A stretch of 64,000 bases of DNA from the NCBI GenBank assembly GCA_036346275.1, contig CM070730.1, positions 41,028,918 to 41,092,917 of the forward strand, written 5' to 3'. Below the pieces are notes generated by a model. That model did no database searches, was not told where the DNA came from, and was given only the letters and a program-made list of their open reading frames with translations. Shown here piece after piece: positions 47,452 to 56,809 of the stretch. Numbering within the stretch: the stretch's first letter is position 1; each line of letters opens with the position of its first letter. This DNA is from Otatea glauca (Eukaryota > Streptophyta > Magnoliopsida > Poales > Poaceae). The position numbers and the translations under genes are program-made.

Positions 47452-47977
47452 GAATACCAAGAAGGATGATCTATGTGTATACAGTACTAGTCCCATGATA
47501 AGTGGCTAGTACGCATATTTACAACAATTGATAACATATCCATACTCAATATTACATATTATAATGTTAATTTATACAAAAAGGTGTTACAAAGCAGAAT
47601 ATAAAGCAGCAGAAAGAAGCAAAAGTCTTGTAGTGTACCCATCCAACCCTCATGCAACTAATAAGGTATAAACCCTAGAAGATCGCATCATCGAAATTCT
47701 CGTATCGTGCAGTGAAGCATATATCATTGGGGGCCTCTTCTTCAACTAAACCAACAAATAAGAAAGGGTGAATACATTCATACTCAACAAGACTTAAGGT
47801 GTATTATAAAAGTGCAGTAAATGCAGGCTATGTCAAAGGAGGCTTCTACAATTATTTTGCATAAAGAAAATTTGAACATGTAAATCAAGTAGTAATTTGC
47901 AAAACGGAATTTTGTAAGTGCAAATTTGACAGGTATATCAATAAATAAGAGTAGAATATCATATTATAACTCATAGT
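47427..47977 (-). mobile_element. Gypsy-type LTR fragment interrupted by CACTA
   Basis: Begins TGTGACGACCC and includes a block (47485-47525) matching the inverted 3' end of the LARD and Tekay LTRs, with GTACTAGTCCCATGAT. Near its end an imperfect hairpin (CCTTCTTTTTGGTAT with AATACCAAGAAGG, 47436-47465) is visible. It is cut at 47977 by the CACTA terminus. Confidence 0.6.
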
Positions 47978-47994
47978 CACTACTACAGAAAAGG
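47978..47994. repeat. CACTA terminal inverted repeat
   Basis: CACTACTACAGAAAAGG is the typical plant CACTA end bound by the transposase. Confidence 0.85.
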
Positions 47995-48345
47995 TCATCA
48001 TAGACGGTTCGGAACCCTCATCACAGACGGTTTCTCGAACCATCTGTAACCATGTGTTAGTGATATATCGGCATATCACAGACAGTTTTGAAATTGTCTG
48101 TGATATACAAACATCAAAGACAGTTTGTAATTAAAAACCGTCTGAGATGTTTGTATTTCGTAGACGGTTCTATTTTGAAACCGTCTATTGCATCATGACA
48201 TCACATACGGTTTTTAATTAAAATCCTTCTGTGATGTTTGTATATCATAGACGGTTTGATTTTGAAACCGTCTGTTACATCATGACATCACAAACGGTTT
48301 TTAATTACAAACCGTCTTGATAAGTCTTCCCACAGACAAGCCTTT
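47995..48345. repeat. CACTA subterminal inverted-repeat region
   Basis: At least eight occurrences of the motif AGACGGTTT or its complement AAACCGTCT, arranged as face-to-face pairs with short A/T loops, for example TAGACGGTTTG...GAAACCGTCTG (48248-48275), and repeated in two roughly 100-bp units. Such motifs bind the CACTA accessory protein in known systems. Confidence 0.8.
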
Positions 48346-48482
48346 TCCTATTTATTGGCTAGCCTTAGGAAATGCTAGCCATGCCGTCTGAAAAAACCAG
48401 AATACTGATTAACTAAACTCATATTACAAGCATTAAATCCATTTTTGAATACAAGCATTAAGTCCATTTCAGATTACAAACC
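48346..48482 (-). other. CACTA 3' flank up to the Sirevirus insertion
   Basis: 137 bp without a gene; contains two copies of AAGCATTAA(A/G)TCCATTT. Confidence 0.5.
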
Positions 48483-50183
48483 TGAAAGATAGAAATGGCG
48501 ATCAGAGGGGGGGGGGGTGAATGATCCCAAATAAAATTTCCCCCACTCAAAGTACTCCAAACACTCTTGCAATAAAAATCTAAAGCACCCAAATATTTTC
48601 GTTCAAACTTGTGCTTCTCATATTCGCACACCCTCCAAAACCCAGAACAATTAGACAACTATGTGTACCCCTAGCTTGCATTGATAACAACCATGAATCA
48701 TATGAGGGTTTTTTTTTAATCACAATCCTGGTTGTCAAGTGTCCAAACAAAATAGGAATCAATTCAAAAGACTTCTTTTCTAAAAGAGATAAAGCTAAAA
48801 TACCAAAGTCTCTTTTCAGAAAAGTTAAAGCAGATTTTCAGAAATTGTCCTCAGTTGGAACAGGTGGTTGGTGAGTTTCTGTTGCTCTAAAATTTTTGGG
48901 AATTTTTTTCCCTGTGAGAAGTAGAGTGGTGAAACACTCGACCAAAAATCACCTCAGAAAGCTTTGTAGAATAAGAATGAAAAATCAAGCAATACAGAAG
49001 GTCAGGAACTTCGACCAGAAAGTTTGAGGCTCGGTTTTCACTTCATAGCTCTCAAACGGTGCAACCAGTGGACACAAGAAATGTTATACAGATGTATATA
49101 TGAGTCCTGCACCTTCTCCAAAAAGAATCACTTAAACATGATTTTTATATATTTTTAGAAAAATCAAATACTGACTGCTGCGTGAAGAACAAGTTCTGGA
49201 CAGATTTGCAAATTGATAAAAAACTTGATCTCTAGTCTATCCAAGGGTGTAAGAAAGATGTAAAACCAAATGAACACCCTTAATACATCCTAGAAAAACA
49301 GAATTTAGAAGGAGGGGAGGCAAATCCAAATTGCATAAATGTAAAATGCAAGAATGTAAGTGCTGAATTTAATTGCGGAATTTAAGTGCATAATGTAAAT
49401 TGTGTAATTTAAATGCGTAATGTAAATGCACAAAGAAAAGAAATGATTTGAGGAAACATTTAATTTCTGGAAGGAGAGGTTACAAAGCCTCACATTCATG
49501 TGGGCAAAGCTCAAAGGAGCATCAAAAACCTCAAAACCTTCAAGGGGAGGAGGCTACCCCTCCACCCCTATTTATACTACTCTTGGGCCACCTACCACCC
49601 TTGGATGAGTCCCTCAACCCTAGAGCACTCATCTAAGGGCTAGGATTAAACCACACTCACAGCCATGCAAGGGCTAACCTAAAACCCACACACATACTGA
49701 GTTTTCTTGCACGGTTTTCAAAGCATACTACCTAGACCCGCTAACCTATCAACTAGACCTCAATCCGACGGCCCTCATTGATCCACGCGGCATCTAGCTA
49801 GCATCATCTCCTTTCCTTGTCTTCTTGACTGGCCCGTACTCCGTCTCCGATCATCTTCCGGTTATCTCCCAACTTTTTGGACCTCCGACGTTCCTCGCCT
49901 AGTCCCGGTAATCCTCCGCCTCACCATGACCTTGCACCGTCGTCCTGCAACCATCAAAAACAAGGAAAAACCTTTCACATAGCAATGCCCACAATGATAT
50001 GCAATAAACCATCCAACTCATCACTATCGCGCCCATACAGCCGGTACTGCCACTCCTGGCAGAGACAACTCAAATTGCTTCATTTTGAAAATCAATCCAA
50101 ATCAAACTCAAACTTGAGCACACCTTCTCAAATAAAGTCAAATACTCATCACAAACACGGATGGACCTCCACATGGTCCTTCA
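48483..50183 (-). repeat. 3' LTR of Sirevirus B
   Basis: 1701 bp, minus start TGAAGGACC at 50183, TATA box at 49569-49576. It retains a roughly 250-bp segment (about 49180-49440, with short tandem repeats) that the 5' LTR has lost. Confidence 0.88.
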
Positions 50184-50194
50184 ATCTCCCCCTT
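50183..50194 (-). promoter_or_regulatory. Polypurine tract (3'-most) of Sirevirus B
   Basis: Minus CAAGGGGGAGATT directly before the 3' LTR. It shows what the A copy looked like before its gypsy insertion. Confidence 0.8.
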
Positions 50195-52024
50195 GATGAG
50201 TATATTGACAAACAACACAAAAGGCATAAATTTGAGTTTGAATGAGAGAAGAAGAAAGCAATTTGATTGCAAAGCCAAACTTGGTCCAGAGAGAAAGATA
50301 TAAAATCATGACCAAGTTAGCAGAAAGAATTTTAGAGCAAGACCATGAAAAGAGCGAGTTTTCCACAAAAGCTCTAAAAACCAATCATAAGTGCCAAATG
50401 TGATTATGATCCATAAGAAAAAGCAAAGATTTACAAAGATCATAAGAAACCACAAGCTTTCACATTTTTTATCTTTTTTTTAATGATGCCTTTTCTACAT
50501 TTTCTCCCCCTTTTGACAATATAGGCATCAAAATGGAATTTTCTCCCTCTTTTTATGTATGCATGAAATGCAACCTAAGGGAGCTTTAAAGATTATCCAA
50601 TTGATCACAATGACAAGATATGACACCAAGCTAGTCAATTTTTAGATTAGACTAGTCTAAGACATGTCCAAGTGCAAATACAAACTTAGTTTTGAATATT
50701 TCATTTTTTAGCAAGATTTGACAAGTGCAGCACTTAGCTTTAGTTTCAAAAATAGAAGAATAGCCACTCTAAGGATCAAAAGGAAAACCTAGAGTTCAAC
50801 CTACTCAACACTTTGGGGAATCTAGAAGAGCATACAAGGTCCTTCGGGCTCATTTATCACTTAATGCAAATTTTGATTTATCATCATACAAGACATAGCG
50901 GGGTGCAAATGTTTGACATTATTTGCATTCTTTACCCACATATGTCTTTGTTTTTAATTTATTTGCATTTTCTTTTGACAACCAATTGACTCAAGCCGTA
51001 TGCGACCATCTCAAGATGAACTCTTAAGAGGATGGTCTAGGTCAAACACGATGTATTCCAAGTTCATCCCAAGTGCAATGGGAAGCGGTCTTGTGAATGC
51101 AAGGTGTTGAGTCATATGTGCACAAGAAGAGTCAATTTTGTTTAATTTTCATTTTGTTTGCACAATGATTCATGAGCAATTGAAGGACTCTAGCATAGAT
51201 CAAACTAGTTTCACCCAAGTTGCTATAGGGACTCTAGAGAACTCCTAAATTTCCCAAATTATGGCACAAAGCTCTTATGAAGAAACCTAGCAAGTAAAAG
51301 CAACATGTTTCATCAAGTTTTTCATTTAAGGCTTATTTCATTTTTAAGCTTAGCAAGTTAAATGAACTTGGACATATCTAAGCTAGTGATTTCCTCCATA
51401 TGATGTAGCATGGTGTATAGCATGAAGAAGAAATCAATTGCATAATAGACAAAGCTCATTAAACAGGAAATGCACTCTATATGCAATGCACGAACAGATT
51501 CCCAAACTCCCCCTCAACAAATGAATCAATTTTAAGATCAAATCTGGTTAAAGTTGAGTTATTATCAAGATTAGGCATAAAGAAAACACGAATGAACTCA
51601 ATAACAACCAGAAAAACAGAATAAGGAGAAGAAGTCGAGAAACTGCAAAACTGGATGGCTATTGAGTATAGATAAGATAGAAGAGACTCACTACGGCTCA
51701 GACTCGCTCTTATCTTCCCAGTAGACATAGGGAAGTCGACTCTAGATCCCAACTAAGGAGTGCACACAGCACCTGTCTACCAGAGGCCCAATACCGTAGA
51801 CTTATAACACCGTGAGGGAACTCAACCTAGAGAGAAGAGAGAACAGCTAATCAGGCATGATAGCAACCTAAAGAACAAGATAAGAGGTCCATGCAAGGCA
51901 TGCCAGAAGTCTAAGTGAGTGAACTCAACTCAAGAAAACAAGCCCAATGTCACCCAGAAGAAACACAAAGAAAAGAAAAGCATGAAGAAAACATATAATA
52001 CATAATATACAAACCAGCTCCCCC
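50195..52024 (-). other. Sirevirus B 3' non-coding region with repeated polypurine tracts
   Basis: No gene. Additional GGGGGAG tracts on the minus strand lie at 50501-50514, 51504-51518 and 52014-52028, at the same relative positions as in Sirevirus A. Confidence 0.78.
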
Positions 52025-52700
52025 TCACGAGAGGTCGTAAGGGCTCACGACTCCAAGCTCACTCCTCAAGGCAACAAATCTGGAGCTATCCAAAGGCTTG
52101 GTGAAGATATCGGCAATCAAGGTCACTCTCATGAATCAGCGCGATATCTCCCTTCTCCACATGGTCTCTAAGGAAGTGATATCTAATATCAATATGTTTG
52201 GTCCGGGAATGCTGCACTGGGTTTTTAGCAATGCAAATGCAGAAGTGTTGTCACAAAAAAGTGGCATACTCTGTATATCTAACCCAATGTCCCGCAAGGT
52301 CGATCTCATCCAGAGAACACAGTACAAAGAACATACTCGGCCTCAAAGAAGGATGTGCAACTCCGGATCGCTTCCTAGATGACCAAGAAACAAGAGAAGT
52401 GCCAATGAATTGGCAAGTGCCGTGTGTCTTCCTTTCTATCCTACAGCCAGCAAAGTTGGCATCGGAAAAGGCTCTAAGAGATAGACAAGAAGAAGAGTAC
52501 CAAATACCATAATCAGTGGTAGCACGAAGGTACCTGAAGATGCGCTTGACCGCCTGGCGGTGAGAGGCGTGAGGAGAAGCCTGAAATCGGACGCACAAAC
52601 ACACAGCGAAATGTATGTCCGGCCTCGATGCAGTGAGGTACAAGAGGGAGCCGATCATGCTTCGAAACTCATTTTGATCAGCAGGCTCACCATCCAAAGT
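52025..52700 (-). pseudogene. Sirevirus B RT end/RNase H, fused to integrase by deletion
   Basis: Readable motifs: GEPADQNEFRSMIGSLLYLTASRPDIHF, KRIFRYLRATTDYG, SLVSWSSRKRS and LCSLDEIDLAGHWVRYTEYATFL; frameshifted at the C-terminus near 52330. At 52700 the sequence jumps from the integrase core (TEFKNSYF) to the end of RT (DGEPADQ), so the RT palm with YVDD is absent. Confidence 0.82.
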
Positions 52701-53142
52701 AGGAATTCTTGAACTCCGTGCCATTATCACTGCGTATAGCTCGTAATGCACTTGGGAGCTCAATAGATAACCTACTGACTAAACCCCTGAAGTGAGAAAA
52801 AGTCTCATCCTTCGAGGCCATGAAAAACACCCAAGAATACCTCGAAAAATCATCAACAATGACTAGAACATACCACTTCCCTCCCACTGACTGCACTCTA
52901 GCTGGACCAACAGTGTCCATATGTAAAAGCTGTCCTGGTGCATCAGTCATCACAATGGTGACTGGAGGATGAGAAGCAGTAACCATCTTGCCATGTCGTC
53001 AAGGAGAGCAAACTAAATCTTTGACCATCTTGAGTTTGGGCAAACCCCGAATGAGATCGTGGCTGCTAACTCGGGTCAAATGATCAAAACCAATGTGACC
53101 AAGTCTCCTATGCCGTAAGGAGAGATCACGGACTCGAAGCAA
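52701..53142 (-). pseudogene. Sirevirus B integrase N-part, truncated
   Basis: Encodes MDTVGPARVQSVGGKWYVLVI and AIRSDNGTEF, the first two catalytic Asp residues, and then ends at the deletion before the catalytic Glu. In the upstream zinc domain one Cys codon (CSPC) is TGA, a stop. Confidence 0.82.
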
Positions 53143-53550
53143 TCAAACATCGAAGAGAGTCTCCGTAAGAGCGTAAAAATCAGCACAAAAGACTCTCCCA
53201 AATCTAGAAATCCCGCAAACTAACCCTCCTGATGAATCAAGGATTCTACACGCATTACTCTTGAAGCTTACCTCGAAAGAGTCATCGATAAGCTGAGAAA
53301 CAGAGAGCAGATTGTATTGCAGCTTACTTACTAAGGCAACATCTTTAAGAATGAAATTTTGGTTAATGCAGATGGTACCTTTAGCAATGACTCTACCTGA
53401 AGATGCATCCCCGAAAGTGATCAACTCATCACCGGGGGCTCGGACTAGGGAAGAGAACCATCGAGAATCTCCGGTCATATGACGAGAACAACCGGAGTCG
53501 GCAATCCAGACATCTCCCTTCCCCATCCGACGAACCTGATCAAGACACAA
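53143..53550 (-). pseudogene. Sirevirus B protease, open
   Basis: Pol frame across the gag stop: VRRMGKGDVWIADSGCSRHMTGDSRW, then GRVIAKGTI and LQYNLLSVSQLIDDSFEV. The aspartic protease active site DSGCS is intact and no stop occurs in this part, unlike copy A. The start of the open stretch is not an ATG; the frame is entered from gag by +1 shift. Confidence 0.78.
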
Positions 53551-55142
53551 GAGAGAAAGATGAGTCAGTACTGGGATAGAGTGAAGACTTAGGAACCCAA
53601 TACTGAACCATACGACTCCTCAGAGTACCAGTCACAGAAAAAGACTGGACTCGAGTGTCTCTCTGACGTTTAACCCGAACAAGATCAGTAGCACCTCTAC
53701 TAGATGATCTAGGAGCTGAAACTGGGTTGGCATGCCGTGGTGCAAAAGCCGAACCACCCCAGTGAAGCTGCCTAAAACTCCTACCAGAAAACACATCACG
53801 CCGCTGATATCTACCTCGATGAGAAAAACGAGGAATATCAAGAGGACGGCAAAAAGACTGACTCCGAACAACTCCAAGACTAAAACTCGAAGAACCAGCA
53901 TGAAAACCGAGTCCTGGACACTGCCCAAAAACAGGTGACTCTCTAACCTGTCTAGAAGCAGTGTGTACCTTAGGAGCACTCAAAGTCTGGGGATGACACT
54001 GAATACCCCTAAGAGCAGCAACACGCTCACGCCGAGTGATCTTGGCACGCCTGAAGTAGAAATCTACTAGGTGACCATCTTTCTTACAGAAGGTGCATAT
54101 GTACTTCGCCTTGCTAGAGACAGAAGCAACAGGAGTAACACCCTTCTGGTCAGAAGTCCTATGGACAACTGCAGCAGACCTAAACACGGTGGTGCTCAGT
54201 CTGGGAGCTACCACAATCTCACCACTCTTGGAGCCGCACACAATGGTGGGAGGATGCGCCCGAGCGTGCTCCAAGGGATCAAATCCTAGACTTTGATTGA
54301 ATACTAATCTTGGATTGGTCTAGAATAAGATTGAGCTTCTTCTTGCCTCCTACAAACTTCTCGAGAGTGCTCATAAGATACTGGCAATCTCGAAAGAAAG
54401 AGGCACAAGAAGAACAGGGGGAAGAAGAAGAAGAACCAGAAAGATGAGCTCTCTCAAAGACGTGCATTTTCTCCTCAAAGACGATCGCCTCAATCTTGAG
54501 GGCCTCACAAGAAATGCAAGACGCATTTCTAATTCTATGGGCTTGGTCTTCTAATTTCTTCCTAAGCTCGACATGGATTTTATCCACGTCCCCCTCAATC
54601 ATAGAACATCGCAAGCAACTTTCTTGTGACTTATCTAGTAAGTCCTTAGCAAGATTAGCACACTTGACATTTAAGGATTCATTGTCAAGTTTTAGTTGCC
54701 TACCGCCCTCACATGAGCTGACTGGGTCCTTAGAAGCATGCATTTCAAGTTCATCGTTTCTAGCGGAAAGCTTTCTAAGATGTTCGCTCATGGCATCAGT
54801 TTCAGTAAGCAATTTAGGGCAATTAGCACAAGAAGGAGTAGAGTGAGCATGAAAAAACTAGCATCTACAGAAGGAGCATCAATAGATTCATTTCTAGCAT
54901 TGTCCAACTTAAGACTATCTAATTCAGTCAACACACTATCATGCATAGTCCATAAGTTCTCCAACTCCAAAAGAATAGCATCACACAAAGAGCAATCATC
55001 AGTGACTCGGGAGGGAGAAGATCTAAGAGAAGCTAACTCCCGAGTCAAGGTACCTACTTCCTTCTCAAGCTCCGTACACCTAGCTCTAGCTCTAGCATGA
55101 AATTTTCCTAGTTTACAGAAGGCTTCATTGAGCTGTTCATAG
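53540..55142 (-). pseudogene. gag: Sirevirus B gag, central coiled coil and C-terminus
   Basis: Continues gag after the solo LTR at 55148. It reads LNEAFCKLGKFHARARARCTELEKEVGTL, the long coiled coil to about 54330, then the second CCHC knuckle (CTFCKKDGHLVDFY, last Cys changed to Tyr) and a basic, Arg/Ser-rich tail ending at TGA 53540-53542. Frameshifts near 54810 and 54280 break the frame. Confidence 0.8.
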
Positions 55143-55147
55143 GAGGG

Positions 55148-56505
55148 TGTTAGTGTTATGCCCTTGAGGCAATCATTTAGATGATTGTAACATGACTATG
55201 TTTATGAATAATAATATGATTATTGGCCCAATGAATGTATATCATTGTATTGATCAACAAGTATGTGACTTGCTTATGAAGCTCTTTACTTATTGATATA
55301 ATTCGATAAATATCTCTGATCGGATATCATCGTATAGGACAACGATGAATAGATCAGCACATGTAGTGATCGATGATCATGCTTCATAGATCATGGGATA
55401 TAGAGATATCATCTGTACATTGTGGACGCATGTTGAAGACCATGGGTTAGATAGACCCGCAATTGGAAACTGCGAGAATGTTTCATTCTTATGTGTCATC
55501 AGTGTATCTCATACCTAGTAGATGTATGATCCTTAGACCTGAGATTGTCATATTCCCTACATGTGTAATAGTTTTCCTTGGGGCTATCAAACACTACTTC
55601 CTAACCGGATAGTTATAAAGGTAGCTTTCATGTTTACTATGAAATGTGCAGAGGGAAGTGAGCAGTCAAGATGGAATTTGCCACTCCAATGAAACGGAGA
55701 GATATGACAAGGCCACTCGTGTGATATGATTAAGGAAGTGCATGGCCATGCCGTGATTGAGGAGTCAATCACAACTTATTAATATATCACGGATACGAGA
55801 GATGGATTGAATCATCAAAGGATGACATGCATCTCACCTTGAGTTCAATCTTCATATCCTTGGCAAAGGGATTATTACATGAGTACTTTTGATAGGTTCT
55901 GTCCGATTTGATCATAGTATGTTTGGGAGTTGGCATACTTTGCAAGGAGCCGCTACCAACTATTGGATTGAAAAGGAGTTTTTCGAATCCAGGTCCAAAC
56001 GTACGTGAACCTGTAGGGTCACACACTTAATGGGCTGGGACGCATTAATTTGGATTGGATCCATAATTAATGGACATTGTGGGTTTAGCACGCTGATGGG
56101 CCTTGGTTTAGGGTTTCATCTCGTGGCTATATAAGGAGGGGAGGAGGGTGGGCGCAGGGTGTGCTTTTCCCACGGTTTAGAAGTGATTCACCAAACCCTA
56201 GCCTCCTCTTCTCGTTGCCCGCCGAGCGACGGTGCTTGCACACGACGCACGCTGTTCCATCCTCGGACGTGTGGACTCTGCGCGTGACGCTGCGCGATCG
56301 GCGTGGGAGGATGATCCACGACGAGGCGAGGACAATCCGCTCCATCGACGCAACGACTGCGGCGAGGACGATCCACTACATCGACGTGCGAAGGATTCCG
56401 CAACTGCGCGTCTAGTGGTAATCTTATCTGTGATCCCTTCTTGCGGTAGCTTTACAGTACGCCAGATTTTTTTGTGCTAGTCTAGCATATCGCGTTCCTC
56501 TTCAG
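55148..56505 (+). mobile_element. Solo LTR, 1.36 kb, unclassified
   Basis: Starts TGTTAGTGTTATG and ends CTCTTCA; flanked by GAGGG at 55143-55147 and 56506-56510. Removing it restores gag across EVPS/YDQLNEAF as in copy A. TATA box TATATAAG at 56128-56135 on the + strand, then a GC-rich leader with short ORFs that I judge non-coding. No PBS or internal domain follows. Family unknown; not related to the other LTRs here. Confidence 0.83.
56128..56135 (+). promoter_or_regulatory. TATA box of the unclassified solo LTR
   Basis: TATATAAG followed by GGAGGGGAGG; fixes the orientation as +. Confidence 0.65.
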
Positions 56506-56809
56506 AGGGTACCTCATCCGAGTCGCTGTAGAGCTCGGAGTCGCTGATGCCGTTGGCGTCGCCCATGAAGAACATGCCGGAGAAGTCGTCGCCGCCCTTC
56601 TTCTCTTGCGGTTCATCCTCACCCTCGTCGCTCAATGTCTCCTTATCGGAGAAGTTGATGTCGTCAAGCGCGGCGAGGATGCGGTGGAAGAGCTTCTTGT
56701 TCTTGGAGAAGTTGCGGTACTTCTTCTCACGCGTCGGCTCACGAACTGGAGGCTTCTTGTTGCGGTTCTTGTTGATGTAGTCGTTTTTTGCCGAACCGCC
56801 GGCATTGTT
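56506..56809 (-). pseudogene. Sirevirus B gag, segment between the two solo LTRs
   Basis: Reads NNAGGSAKNDYINKNRNKKPPVREPTREKKYRNF..., FHRILAALDDINFSD and SDSELYSDSDEVPS, the basic then acidic linker between the first zinc knuckle and the coiled coil. It is open throughout. Confidence 0.8.

Noticed and set aside
47995..48345. CRISPR-like array
   Set aside because: The repeats are short inverted pairs at a CACTA terminus in plant DNA, without regular unique spacers or cas genes.
48508..48520. G-run near the left end of Sirevirus B as a PPT
   Set aside because: It lies within the LTR end itself (also at 60650-60658); the real PPT is at 50183-50194.
56161..56480. Small Arg/Asp-rich ORFs as a gene
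   Set aside because: They form the leader of a solo LTR; several overlapping frames are open and none resembles a known protein.
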